A DNA stretch of 64,000 bases from Impatiens glandulifera (Eukaryota; Streptophyta; Magnoliopsida; Ericales; Balsaminaceae). A program made the position numbers and the translations under genes. The stretch is from the NCBI RefSeq assembly GCF_907164915.1, contig NW_025919261.1, positions 1 through 64,000 of the forward strand, written 5' to 3'. Positions 1 to 11,512 of the stretch are shown here, one piece after another. Within the stretch, counting starts at the first letter, position 1. Each line of letters begins with the position of its first letter. A model generated the notes under the pieces. It searched no databases, was not told the DNA's origin, and saw only the letters and a program-made list of their open reading frames with translations.

Positions 1-649
1 ATGTCAGTGTCTTTGATCATATATATGCCTATCCAAACAGGATAATCTTACTCAAACATAAGTGACATTGGATATGTAAGAAGGGTTTTATATATGAATT
101 ATGAGACTAAGCATATTAAACACATTATTATGTTGTATTTTTGAACAAAACTTAAGTTGTTATGAAACTTAATTTTTTAATTAGGTTTCATTGAAAATAA
201 TATTGGTATATTGATTTTTTTAATGTAACTTAAAATATTTAGAACACTTGGTATGATTTTATTAAAAAAAGAAATGATAAACATTAACTAAGAGAAAAAA
301 GTTAGTGATTTCTTTTAAATCATTACCTTTTCTTCCAAACATTTTAGACAAGAAGGGACCGTATCACCGTAAAATTTTGTAAACTAACGGTTCACGGTTT
401 CATGTCCATGTTCTACCAAATAGAGTCTTAAGGAGGTCCACGGGCCATGTCGACGGAACAAGAAACCATGTCAAGACAAAATCAACGACCCACCTTCATT
501 TGACTCATCCCAACTTTTCCTTCTATGTTGTTACTCGTCTTAACATCAAAAATCTCAATGTGTTATGAGCTTTATCGTGAAGCTCATTTAGGATTAGAGT
601 CAAATGAACCTTATGATTTATTTTGATACATTTTTTCCACACATAAACA

Positions 650-1310
650 AGTTTTGGAGATTAAAGTCTCCTTACTACAATTTTAAAGTTAACAAGCTAA
701 ATTTGACTTTAAAATCTCCATATTAGAACTCAATATTCCACTCTAAATACTTTAAGGAGGCCAACTACTTAAGAAGAGAGGCATGGTTGTGGGGTGTCAT
801 ATTAATTTTTCTTTAATTCTAAAAAAATATCTCTTACTACAATTTTAAAGTTACCAAGCCAAATAGACTTAAATTGGAACATTAAGTTCCACCCTAAACA
901 ATTTTGGCAAATCAAAATTGTCTTTACTACACTTTTAAACTTTTAAAGTTTGTCAAAACCATTAGGACTTTTAAAAATTGAAAATACACTTTTAAAACTA
1001 TTAAATCGATTAGAGATTTAAAAAAACTAAACTAAACTTTTAAATGTTTTCAAAATCATTAGGGATTTTAAAAAACGAAACTACACTTTTAAACATTGTC
1101 AAATCATTAGAGCTTTTAAAAACAAAAGTACACTTTTAAAGGGTTTCAAATTATTAAGATTTTAAAAATTGAAGCTTCACAATAAATGCGGTCAACAAAT
1201 CATTAGGGCTTTTTAAAATTGAAACTATACTTTGAAGCTTTCAAAATCAATAAAACTTTACTATTTCGAAACATATTTTTAAATGGATGAAAACAATATA
1301 TGTTTTTCAA
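650..1310. repeat. Degenerate tandem repeats of about 55-60 bp (copy A)
   Basis: Variants of a phrase built from ATCATTAGGRCTTTTAAAA, AAACTACACTTTTAAA and a TTTCAAA joint recur about seven or more times, best between 900 and 1310, with looser relatives from 650. It looks like a decayed AT-rich minisatellite. No coding frame is visible. The same array is in copy B. Confidence 0.7.
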
Positions 1311-1374
1311 AATCTACTAACAACATAAATTTGTGAAATCTTCTATCTCACCTAACATCTTTTGAAGGATGTTA

Positions 1375-1560
1375 ATCTAATATATGTACAAAAGTTAGAA
1401 AATATAATCTTCTTAACACTACACACATGTCATTAGACAACACTCAGGGCTAGATACTTAGGTACAAAAGTTAGAAAAGATCATCTTTTAACCCATTTAA
1501 ACACCTCGTCAATAGATGACACTCAGGGCTAGCTGATCTAGGTACAAAAGTTAGAAAAAA
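1375..1560. repeat. Two to three direct repeats of about 85 bp (copy A)
   Basis: The phrase GGTACAAAAGTTAGAAAA occurs at roughly 1472 and 1540, with a shorter version near 1386. ACACTCAGGGCTAG precedes the two full versions. Copy B has the same arrangement at 48070-48260. Function unknown; no gene is seen. Confidence 0.7.
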
Positions 1561-1589
1561 GATGAACAAAGCCATTCCGGATACATGTT

Positions 1590-2800
1590 TTAGTCCCACT
1601 AAAATAGTGAGGTCTTTAACCCTCATTTAAGTCATCTAAACTACAGTCCCTTGATCGTCAACAATAAAGGTACATAAGTAGTCTAAGTAGTGGTTGAGAT
1701 ATAGAGACAAACAAACAAAAATACCAAAAATATATGTTTTCTTTCATTCATTTCACCACCACTCATACCTTCATTATATATTATCACTCAACACAATTAA
1801 AAAAATGTGAAACAGATCCTAAAGATTCATCTACGGGCAAAGGGAATCATAAGCCTTATCAAAGCCAAGTATTTGAATGAGTTGAGACTGTCTTTGGACG
1901 GATGATTAGGGTTCTTAGTAGATGAACTAAATAATTAAACTCATTCCCTTGTCATAACCGAACACTTACCTAGATCTCTCACATTTTCTTAGTTTAAGAT
2001 TAGAATTTAAACAAAGTGGTGACTCTACACACAAGTTCAACATGTGTGGATCTACTCTTTCAAACTCATATAGAATTGACGAGGATAAGATTTCTTTTAG
2101 ACTCGTTCACATTCTCCTAAATTATCATGTCATATTCCCGAAGTCACTAAGACACATGTCTTGAAAGAGAAGGATCACCCAAGTGAATAAAAGAACAAAA
2201 ACAACTTTAAAATATTTTTACCTTTTCTTGTTTCCAAAGTGGCTCACACAATGTTTTATTTTATAATATAATATATTAATTGTGAGGTGAAATATATTAA
2301 AAATAAAATAAATCGACTTTGAAGAAAAGGCAATGAGTAAGTAGAAATTATTTGAAAATTAGTATTTTCTCGTTTATCACAATTAGATTCATCTTTAAAA
2401 TTGTTATAATAAAAAATTTGAGTCATTTTATTTTCATTTGATCATTAAAAATGTGATTGAACCTATAGGATAAAATAACGTTAGATGAAAAGGATGAAAA
2501 AAAGTAATGTTTTGATAAAAATTTTATATAAAATTATAAAAATAACAATTAGTCTTAATCAACTTTTCAGTTTTAATAACTATGGATTAATTATTTTTTT
2601 GACCAAACCAAAAACTATAATATAACATATAAGTACTATATAAGTATGATGACAAAACATTTATATTTATATTTGTATGTTAAAGAAAAATCAAAATTGT
2701 CACATAAGAATGGTATATTTTTCTATTAAAATTGTCACATAATAAGAATGATATATTTTTATTAGAATTTGATTTTCTCTTACATGAGGTAGTTGGTGTA
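1590..2800. other. Non-coding part of the duplicated unit (copy A)
   Basis: The part 1590-2215 is the best-preserved non-genic segment of the unit, since a third diverged copy is recognisable at 54320-54958. I find no convincing reading frame, intron signals or transposon ends. From 2215 to 2800 the sequence is simple AT-rich DNA downstream of the defensin-like gene. Confidence 0.5.
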
Positions 2801-2840
2801 ATTATGCTATTGCATGTAAGCAAAATGAATAAACATGGTA

Positions 2841-3161
2841 CTAGCAATCATTGTAACAAGTGCATCTGAATCTGAATTGAAGAATACCAACACAGTTTCC
2901 ATAATCATGGCCTTCTCTAGTGCAATTATCATTACAATTCTGATCTGATAAACATGGACCGCGGTAAGTTTTGCTCGAGATTGGACAAATAGCCGCCTCA
3001 ACTAATATTACTTCATTATTCTCCCCTATATAATCAATAAATCAAAATTATTTCAGTACAAATTTTATTATAGTATTTCAAAAGAGTCTTATTAGAGAAA
3101 TAATAATCTTACCCATTATAAAAAGAGCTAACAATAATAGAAGACAAATAAATTTGTTCAT
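2841..3161 (-). CDS. Defensin-like (DEFL) secreted cysteine-rich peptide, two exons, copy A
   Basis: Exon 1 is 3161-3113 and encodes 16 residues plus one base: a start Met followed by a hydrophobic Leu-rich signal peptide. The 87-bp intron (3112-3026) has GTAAG and AG borders. Exon 2 is 3025-2841 and ends in TAG. The joined protein is 77 residues, and the mature part probably begins near residue 28. Eight cysteines lie at 30, 41, 47, 51, 61, 71, 73 and 77, giving C-x10-C-x5-C-x3-C-x9-C-x9-C-x-C-x3-C, the cysteine-stabilised alpha-beta pattern of plant defensins. An intron just after the signal peptide is also usual for the family. Such peptides are secreted and act in antimicrobial defence or in reproductive signalling; the target cannot be read from sequence. 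A TATA box lies about 106 bases upstream. The copy B paralogue differs at only two residues. Confidence 0.9.
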
Positions 3162-3182
3162 AATAATAATAATAATAATAAT
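3162..3182. repeat. (AAT)7 microsatellite directly upstream of the start codon
   Basis: Seven AAT units on the plus strand, read as ATT on the gene's strand, touch the ATG of the defensin-like gene with no spacer. Copy B has six units at 49811-49828. Confidence 0.9.
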
Positions 3183-3266
3183 ATGTTAACTTCTTTGGAT
3201 GAGTTTTGTTTGTCAATAAATATGATATAAGTTTAATATATTGAGCATATTCAAGAATGAGAGATA

Positions 3267-3276
3267 TCTATTTATA
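3267..3276 (-). promoter_or_regulatory. TATA box of defensin-like gene A
   Basis: The minus strand reads CTATAAATAG, a near-ideal plant TATA box, about 106 bases before the ATG. The same motif is kept in copy B at 49904-49913. The transcription start was not determined. Confidence 0.65.
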
Positions 3277-3299
3277 GTGAAAGGGAACGAGAATAATAG

Positions 3300-3760
3300 C
3301 ATATTTTGACAATATAAATATTATGTTGATTTTATCCATCCATACAAAATTTGTCACATACTTATCTTTTACATATTAACATTTTAATAATATAAATCGT
3401 TATTAATATGTAGATTTTCTTTGACCAAAGAAAGGTTTTACATACTTATCTTTTAGATTATAATAATATATCATTTAAACTAATTTCATTTTAAACTAAT
3501 TTCATTAATTATATGAAAATTATATTTAGGTAAATGAAATTCACACCAAATTTATTATGAATTGAAGTGAAATTTAATCTAAATTAAAATGATTTTTTTA
3601 ATTTTTACAATTAACATTAATGCCTTGAATCCTATAACTATAAAATACTTATTAATGAATGTAACTTCTAAGGATAATGAAAAGACAAACAATGATAATC
3701 ATTGGATGAATGAATTAGTGATCGTTAGATTAAAGAATTGATTAATGATTTTAGGGTTTA
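3300..3760. other. AT-rich spacer upstream of defensin-like gene A
   Basis: Low-complexity AT-rich DNA shared with copy B (49930-50400). It presumably includes the upstream regulatory region of the gene. No further motif can be supported. Confidence 0.4.
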
Positions 3761-3764
3761 ATTT

Positions 3765-3979
3765 TCAACTATATATATCTCTTCATCTTGTATTCTTCCA
3801 CACATTATCTTATTATTTCTCACTCTAAAATTCCAAAAGTCTTTCTTGTTCTTTGTAAGCGTTCTTAGAGTTATTGACTCGATTAGTTCTCTTGAAACTC
3901 TGTGATTCATGTATTGTCTAGTTCGTTGTTGTGGTAGTTTTTATGTGCTAAACCATATGGGTTTCGTTGTACCCTTAGA
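3765..3979 (+). mobile_element. Probable old LTR remnant split by the foldback element (continues at 6411-6480)
   Basis: A TATATATAT box, a short leader and the words TTCGTTGTACCCT lead to 3979. The sequence resumes after the foldback at 6401 with a GAAGTAGTCACCGATAAA-like stretch and GGGAACTGT. In the young LTR at 7284 the corresponding order is TTCGTTGTACCCTGGGAG, AGCCATCTACGATAA and GGAACTGT, around 7970-8040. I infer a diverged LTR of a related copia family. Its outer ends are not resolved. Confidence 0.45.
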
Positions 3980-6400
3980 TAAGGTGATCAAACGGGTAAA
4001 CTCAACCCAAATTAAATTTACTCAACCCATAACTCAACCCATATTATTTACTAAATGAGTTAAGTTGGGTTGAGTAACCCAAATTAATATTTTATTTTTT
4101 CATTTAATATGTATTTGACTCATTTAACATATTTTTATATATTTAACACGTTTTTAACATGTTTAACACGTTTTTCACACGTTTAACACGTTTTTGACAT
4201 ATTTAACATGTTTACATATTTTTCACGTTTTTTGACACGTTTTTAACCATTTAACACGTTTTTCAGAAGTTTTTCATGTTTTTGGCACGGTTAACACGTT
4301 TTGACACGTTTAACACGTTTTTCACGTTTTTAATACGATTAATACGTTTTTTTTTACATGTTTTCACACATTTTCACGTTTTTGGCACGTTTAACATGTT
4401 TTGACACATTTCACATGTTTTTGACACGTTTTTCATGTTTTCATGTTTTCACGTTTTAACACGTTTAACACGCTTTTCTTGTTTTTGACATATTTAAAAT
4501 GCTTTTCACAAGTTTAACATGTTTAACCTATTTTTCACACGTTTAACACAATTTTCATGTTTTAATACGTTTAACACGTTTACACATTTTTGATACATTT
4601 AACACGTTTTTGACACGTTTAACATATTATTGATATGTGTAACATGTTTTTCACATTTTGGAACTTTTAACACGTTTAACATGTTTTGACACATTTAACA
4701 TTTTTTTTACGTTTTTGGCATGTTTAGCAAATTTTTAACACGTTTTAAACATGCCAAAATGTGTTAAATGTGCCAAAATATGTTAAACATACCAAAACGT
4801 GTTAAACGTGCCAAAAACGTAAGAAACATGTTAAATATGTCAAAATGTGTTTGTTTTTTGGGAAAATAACTTAGTGTCATTTCATTAAAAAAATCTCAAA
4901 GAGGGAAAAAATACAAATGTTTAATATAAGATCTAGAAAATTTCTAGATTTGACAACAAAACAATAATTCAATTACAGACAACAACAATCAATTAGCACC
5001 TATAAAATTTTTACTTTGATTCTACTTGTGATTTTCTCAAATGAAATATCCCCCATCTAGTAGAGCTTTATATTCTCTTCATTCTTTTCGATTCCTCTCC
5101 AGGATTGAATGAGTGCATTTCCATCTGAAGTTATATCTCCCAAAATATCTTCAGTTGTTCTACTTCTTCCACTGTGAGGTCTTGAATTTCTTTCTTTCCA
5201 GATATTGTAGATTACTGCTTCAAAATAGCATTTAAGCATACTTACATAAAAGGATCTTCCTTTTGCTCTATTCTTCATCCACTCTTGGATTTATTCCCAT
5301 GTTCTTAGAAAGTTGATGATGTTCATGTTTGCAACATATCTCCTCTATATTTTTATTACAAAAGAGAATTTCCCAGATAAATGGTTTATGTGTCAAAATA
5401 TGTTAAACATGTCAAAAACGTGTTAAACGTGCCAAAAACGTAAAAATATATTTAATATGTCAAAACGTGTTAATTGTGTCAAAAATGTGAAAAACGTGTT
5501 AAACGTATTAAAAACGAGAAAAACATATTAAACATGTCAAAACGTGTTAAACATGCCAAAAAAATATGAAAAACTTGTTCAACGTGCCAAAATATGTCAA
5601 ACGTGCCAAAACGTGTTAGAATTGTAAAAAAAAATTGTTAGATGTGTCAAAAACTTGTAAAAATGTGTTAAACGTGTCAAAAACGTGTTAAACATGTCAA
5701 AAACATGTTAGATATACAAAACGTGTTAAAATGTTAAAATGTGTTAAAAGGGCCAAAAATATGAAAAACGTGAAAAAACGTATTAAACGTAATAAAACAT
5801 ATTAAATGTGCTAAAAATGTGTTATACTAGTCAAAACATGATAAACGTGTCAAAACCGTGTTAAACATATTAAAAACATGAAAAATGTGTTAAATGTGTG
5901 AAAATGTGTAAAACGTGTTAAACATGTCAAAAACATGTTAAAAATGCCAAAAACGTGAAAAACATGTTAAACGTGTTAAACGTGTTAAACGTGTCAAAAA
6001 CATGTTAAATATGCCAAAACGTGAAAAACGTATTAAATGTGCCAAAAACGTGAAAAATGTGTTATAAGAGTGAAAATATGTTGAACATGTTAAAAACGTG
6101 TTAAATGTACAAAAAATGTAAAAAAAACGTGTGATAAATGTGTTGAACATGTTAAACATGTCAAAAACGTGTTCAACTATATGTATTAAAAATTAAGAGA
6201 ATATATTGAAGTTAAGAGATGATTAGTTATATTGGATTAGTAAGAAATAATTATATTAAATTTATATAATTTGGGTAACCCTAACCCAACCCAAATTAAA
6301 CCCAACCATACTCAACCCAACCCAAATTAACATACCCAAATTAATATTTTGGGTTTAGGTTAGGGTTGGGGATTGGATCAACCCATAATATGCTCACCCA
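3980..6400. mobile_element. Foldback (giant palindrome) transposon, copy A
   Basis: The ends are short imperfect inverted repeats: the left end carries GGTGA(G/T)CA and the right end TGCTCACC. They are followed inward by CAACCCA-rich stretches that also pair in inverse. Flanking direct repeats TACCCTTAGA (3970-3979) and TACCCTCAGA (6401-6410) match at 9 of 10 bases, a size typical of Mutator-like elements. The body is two long arms built from degenerate units like TTTAACACGTTTTTGACACG (4095-4748) and their complement (4750-4855 and 5390-6175), meeting near 4748 with almost no loop. There is no transposase, so it must be non-autonomous. A LINE fragment interrupts the second arm. The superfamily assignment is inference. 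Confidence 0.75.
4852..5388 (-). pseudogene. 5'-truncated LINE (non-LTR retrotransposon) fragment, RT C-terminal region
   Basis: On the minus strand a 73-residue open frame (5278-5057) contains the motif YNIWKERN. This is typical of the region after the reverse transcriptase zinc-binding domain of plant L1-type LINEs. The 3' side (4860 and below) ends in an A-rich run on the minus strand, consistent with a poly(A) tail. Both borders abut identical-looking repeat units of the foldback arm, so the target duplication cannot be delimited exactly. Only the last part of ORF2 is present; it cannot be active. The homologue at 51490-52022 is slightly longer in frame. Confidence 0.7.
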
Positions 6401-6410
6401 TACCCTCAGA

Positions 6411-6755
6411 AGTAGTCACCGATAAAACTCTCTAGAACAACGTGCTACCGGGAGATGAAAGGGAACTGTGATTTTCATAGTCCTCAAAGTAAATATGAAG
6501 ATTTTTCTATGTTTGATTTATAGTTGATTTCGTGCTCTTCTTATGGATTCTTCAGTAATTGACGGTTACGAAGAACCGGTTACGAAGAACGGTACATACA
6601 TGACTATTAATCAAAGGAGCAATCAAACTAGATAAAGTCAAAGATAAAAGTCTTATATATTTACCGGTGAGATTGAGAGATAACTTGGTGATGATGGAGT
6701 CGATGATTGCGAAACCGACTAGGAACGGCTAGTTGATTATGACCATTACAAAATA
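6411..6755. other. Right half of the old LTR remnant and unannotated spacer (copy A)
   Basis: The segment 6411-6480 continues the LTR-like sequence broken by the foldback. From 6480 to 6755 nothing recognisable is seen apart from a local repeat of GGTTACGAAGAA near 6566. Confidence 0.4.
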
Positions 6756-6960
6756 TTGAAAATTTCCGTCAAAAATAAATATTTCGGACGAAATTCGAAT
6801 TTGTCAAAAAATATTCGCAAATTTCGTCAAAATATCTGTCGAAATATAAATTCGTCAAAAAATATATCGAAAATTCCTTCAAAATATTGTCGTGAAATTT
6901 GTGTAATATATTTATTGTCCACAAAAACGATGAAAATGAGCGTCGCTAAATTTGCTTATA
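6756..6960. repeat. Repeats of a CGTCAAAA/GACGAAAT motif (copy A)
   Basis: Short direct and inverted versions of TTCGTCAAAAAATAT and GACGAAATT recur about eight times. This resembles the subterminal repeats of plant DNA transposons, but I find no terminal inverted repeat or target duplication. The open frame across it (6756-7046) is a by-product of the repeats. Copy B has it at 53370-53560. Confidence 0.5.
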
Positions 6961-7283
6961 TGTTATCTACATTTTATTATCCTATTTTCATACTTTTTCT
7001 AACGTTTATTATTTTTGTCACAAATTATGTAAGTAATGTTGTCTAAATTTTTTGACATCATTTATCCATTAGTAAATTTTTGACACAAATTAATTTCTAT
7101 ATCAGGTTTTATGATATTATGAATTATGTTTTGATTAAGGATCGGTCCGTCTAGAGTTAAACCAAAAGCAAAGCCTCGTTTGATCGTTTCTTTTGGATAT
7201 TTAATTAATTTTCAATAAAAAATAGTTTAATCAATCCTAAAAAATTTCATTATATATATAATGATTAGAATATATTTTCTATT

Positions 7284-8178
7284 TGTTGGAATTTAGACTA
7301 TGTAGATTATTTCCATTATATGAATGGAAATGAGAATTCAAAAACAATTCTTAGAATGGGTGAGTCCCAAGAATAAAATCGAGTTAGTGGATTTGTCCAC
7401 ATTGGTAAAATAGCAAAATGTAGCATTTTCCATTAATCCAAGTGGGGTTTAATTTATTTGCATAATGCATTTTATTGCATAAAAATAAATAATATATTTA
7501 GATTAAATATTAATTGAATGAGTCAGTTAAATTGGTATTAATATCAATGTGCAAATGAGAAATTTTCAATCAAATGCAATGATAAATGCATATGTTTGAA
7601 ACCTTTCACATGCAATTGATGAGAATGCAATTGATTGCATTAATTGATTTTATTCTTACGTTAAAAAATTAGTCATTATGTTGATTGGCTAATTTATCTT
7701 TATATATCTCAATTGATAATACGTTGTTAAGAAGAGATATAACAATTACGGAATCACATAGCTTTATATCTTTCAATCACCCTAAATGAATTTTAATTGG
7801 TTTTATTTTCAACATCACAAGAAGCTAGCTACTTCTTAGTTTTTCAGAAAAACCTTCCATTGATCATTTTAATTGTGGCTTCACACAATTCTGCTTTGAT
7901 CCCGGTGATAGTTCAGGTACGTTGGTCAAGTTCGTTGCGTAGTGATTCTGGTGCTGAATCACTACTAGATTCGTTGTACCCTGGGAGACAGCCATCTACG
8001 ATAAGCTCCAGCACAAACAAGAGACGGTGGAACTGTTTTAAGGGAAATGTGCTAAGCACATGCCTCGAATCAACATCTCAATCGGTGATTTCGTTCTTTG
8101 TATATCTTATTTATTTTTATTTATCTATAACACCATTTTATATATATTTTCTGTTATTTTAAGACAAAGATACTAACA
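7284..8178 (+). repeat. 5' LTR of the young element
   Basis: 895 bp, TGTTGG...CTAACA. A 121-codon open frame inside (7797-8162) recurs in the 3' LTR and is not considered a gene. R-U5-like words near 7970-8040 are shared with the old LTR remnant at 3765-3979 and 6411-6480. Confidence 0.93.
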
Positions 8179-8989
8179 ATCTTAAAACAGTTTTTTTGTG
8201 CTAAGCTATTTAAGAGCTTCCGCCATCGAATATTTTTTTTTGTCTTTGATGTTTCAGAAATACGAGTCGCGGTGTTGCGAAAGAGATGATGCTCATTTCG
8301 AAAAATGCAAAAAGATTCATATTAAGGAATCAACAAATAAAGATAAGTCTTTATTGTATATAAATATATTTGATTATTAACACATATGTTTTTGTGTTGT
8401 TAAAGCTTAAATTTATAAGCTAATTTATTTTGATATAAATTTTTATGTATATTATTATACAAATGTTATATAGAAAAAAAATTAGAACACAATAATTAAA
8501 TTTGTTCTAGTTTTATTTTGAAGATTTGTTTGGTTATTAAGTTATTAATAATAAGGAATGAAAATAAGAAAGTAACTAATATGTTAGCTTTCAATTTTTA
8601 TAAAATTTATGGTGTTAAAATTAATTATAATTGAAACATATAGTTTCAGTTTTAAAATAATTAATTATAATATATACCTTCTTTTTAATTAAGCAATATA
8701 ATTAATAAGAATATGGTAGGAAGATTTAATAAACAAAGAGAGCTGATATCTTTATTTATACATTGTTTTATATATTACATTTTATTATGCTAATATGTTA
8801 TCGTTTTAAATGTGCATATATTCATTTGTTGACAGAGTCTAGTCAAATATGAAGTATAAGTTGTCTCTAGAAAGAAGACAAAAGGTCATAAAAGCGGTAC
8901 AACAATGAAATGGCGCATTGGTGCAGTGGTTCAAAGTTCAGACGCAATAGTGTGTGATGGATGGGAGGTCCCGTGTTGTCATTGATGTT

Positions 8990-10540
8990 AAAAATCATTC
9001 TAATTTCTTGTGTATAAATTATGAGATGAATGAGATTGTCAATGATTTCTTTGTAGAAATCAGACTTGATAAAGTCATTAATGTTGAAACCATTCCAATT
9101 TCTTGTGTAGAAATTATGAGATGAATGGGTAGTCAATAATTTCTTTGTAAAAATCAGACTTGTTAAAGTCATTGATGTTGAATCCATTCTAATTTCTTGT
9201 GTAGAAATTATGAGATTAATGGGTTCATAATGATTTTTATAAATATATATATATATATATATATAAAAAAATATATAATTTGATTTGTCAAAATGATTTT
9301 AATCATGGATGTTAGAATCATTCTAATTTCTTGTGTAGAAATTATGAAATGAATTGGGGCACATAACCGATTTCTTGTGTAGAAATTTAATTTGCTAAAA
9401 TGACTTTGTCATTTATATTTTGAAGCATTTTAATTTCTTTTATAGAACTTGTGTGATTAATCATTTGATGACATAAAATGAATGTCATTTGTATTAGAGT
9501 TTCTTTTATAGGACTTTGGTGATTAATCATTTGATGACATAAAATGAATGTCATTTATATTAGAGCTCATTATATTAATGCGTTTAAAGAGACGACTATG
9601 TGAGTCGAAATTATCTTCGTAAAAATTATCTTGGTGAGAATGATCTATCGAGATTTGGTTTGAGAATTGTTTCTTCACATGGATTATCGATCAAAGGACG
9701 ATAATAGAATTACTTCGAGTAAGACATGAAGTACATATGTTGTTATATATTGTGTTTCTAAGTGATTGCTTATATATATAACATGCATGTTATTTAATAA
9801 TATGATAATTTGTGTTAATTCATAATATGTATGATACACGTGAATAAATATTATTGTATATCTATTTTATTTTAATAGAAAATACTAAAAAATTTCATAA
9901 AATTATTGTGTCTTTTCGTATACAATAACTCATGTGGAAAGTTAAAAGTCACTATTAATTAAGAAATTGACGAACTAATGACATGAATATTTATTTATAT
10001 AATTAGTTAGTTTTATATTTGATTAAAGATAAATGATCAACATTCTAATTAAGTGTAATAATTAATATTTTAATTAATTATCATGTATTTTTTAAACGAT
10101 ATTTTTAATGATAAATGAAGTTGTATATATATTTATTTAATAATATATATGACATATTATTTATCTGATTAAGTATCTATGTTATTGACTATATATATTA
10201 TAGTTGTTTTGTCATTGTGGTGACTAAAATGAAAGAAGCAAAGTCTTGTTTGATTTGAGAAATAATGTGGCAAACGTGCCCATATTACGGGATGCAAACG
10301 TGCAACCGGAAATAAATGTTTAAGCGACTTCGGTCAAAGATGCTTGAAACATTATGATTTCTTTTTTGAAATCATGTGATATAGTGAATATTTATTTGAT
10401 TAAATATTCTAATTTCTTTTATAGAAATTACGTGTTGAAATAAATATTTTAATTGATTAAATATTTTTAATTTCTTATGTAGAGATTATGTGAAGAATGA
10501 TTTATATATGAATAAACATACTAATCTCTTGTATAGAAAT
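8990..10540. repeat. Dispersed hairpin repeats TAATTTC-TTGTGTA-GAAATTA
   Basis: At least nine variants of a small perfect or near-perfect hairpin occur near 8999, 9093, 9190, 9330, 9368, 9432, 10411, 10468 and 10524. The stem is TAATTTC/GAAATTA with a 7-base loop. Between 8990 and 9210 they sit in about three 95-bp direct repeats, which give a meaningless open frame on the minus strand. They lie in the interior of the young element, between LTR and RNase H remnant. Confidence 0.8.
9240..9264. repeat. (AT)n microsatellite
   Basis: A simple alternating AT run inside the young retrotransposon interior. Confidence 0.85.
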
Positions 10541-11510
10541 TATATTTTATTCAATTAAATATTTATGATATAGTTATCTTATTCATTGTATGATAAGTAT
10601 AACAAAAGAAATCTGTAAAATAACCATGTGACAATTTCTTGATTAGAAAATCATTGATTTAAATCATACAAATGTGTGTGATTTAAAAAGGATACCAACA
10701 CGAATGTGGGGGCAAATATTTTTTATTGATTATAACACAAAAATAATTGTGTATATTATGATAAATGTAAAAATTATTTGTTGTTAGAGAAATATGTTCT
10801 CTATAAAAGATAAAGTTGCGCAACTTTATAAAAAGAAATAAAATAACAAGAAAATATCTTGTTTATATTTGCTGAATTGGTGTTCAAATCGATATTTTAG
10901 ATTTGAGGATTTTGAAATCAAGAGACGTGTCATATTTTGACATTATTTTCATAAAACTTTGAAGAACCAATGTCTTCAAAAGGATTTTATGAAATAAATG
11001 AAAAATAAAATTTATAAAGTCTTGATATGATTTATAACAAATTTTATAATAATGATATAAAAAAATTTGATCATACTTTTATTATAAAGTGGATGTGACA
11101 ATTATATATATCATGAAGACAATGAAAGTTATTTCATTACGTGTCTTTTGTACGATATTTCTATCGTTGAAAATTACGATAAAAATGATTAAATCCATAA
11201 AGGATATGAATTGCACTAAACGAAATATCATGTTGTTATCAAATGATATATTGATATTATTAAATGAAAAACTTTACGTCTTAAAGTGAATATGTTTACA
11301 CTTAGAAGTGCAATCTACGTATGAAATCTTCTAAGAAACTTATGATGGATAGATTAAACGTTATAATCTATAATTTTGACTTATGTCGAAAAATAAAATA
11401 TTTTTATGTAAAATATATAATCGTTTACACAAAGGCTGAATAGTTCAAAGACATTTTGTCTACTAGTTATCCAAGTAAACAATATTTTCATAAAAAAAAA
11501 TTAATTGATA
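9270..11510 (+). other. Non-coding interior of the young LTR element
   Basis: About 2.2 kb of AT-rich sequence with dispersed hairpin repeats but no gag, integrase or reverse transcriptase motif in any frame that I can recognise. A short open frame at 11089-11289 has no recognisable features. Confidence 0.5.
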
Positions 11511-11512
11511 AG

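Noticed and set aside
2807..3001. 64-codon minus-strand frame overlapping the defensin-like gene (also at 49456-49650)
   Set aside because: It is in another frame from exon 2. The spliced frame with signal peptide and eight cysteines explains the region.
5938..6159. Open frames in the AACACGTTT arms (also 52125-52422)
   Set aside because: They translate short repeats of a foldback element and are not conserved as proteins.
6756..7046. 96-codon plus-strand frame (also 53370-53573)
   Set aside because: Composed of the CGTCAAAA/GACGAAAT repeats; it differs in length between copies through a stop and has no family resemblance.
7797..8162. 121-codon open frame, repeated at 12818-13183
   Set aside because: It lies within both LTRs and is identical because the LTRs are; there is no protein family resemblance.
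8908..8985. SINE-like box A (TGGCGCATTGGTGCAGTGG) and box B (GGTCCCGTGTTG) words
   Set aside because: Box B is imperfect, and no tail or target repeat could be found, so the case is too weak.
8867..9187. 106-codon minus-strand frame
   Set aside because: By-product of the hairpin repeats inside the young LTR element.
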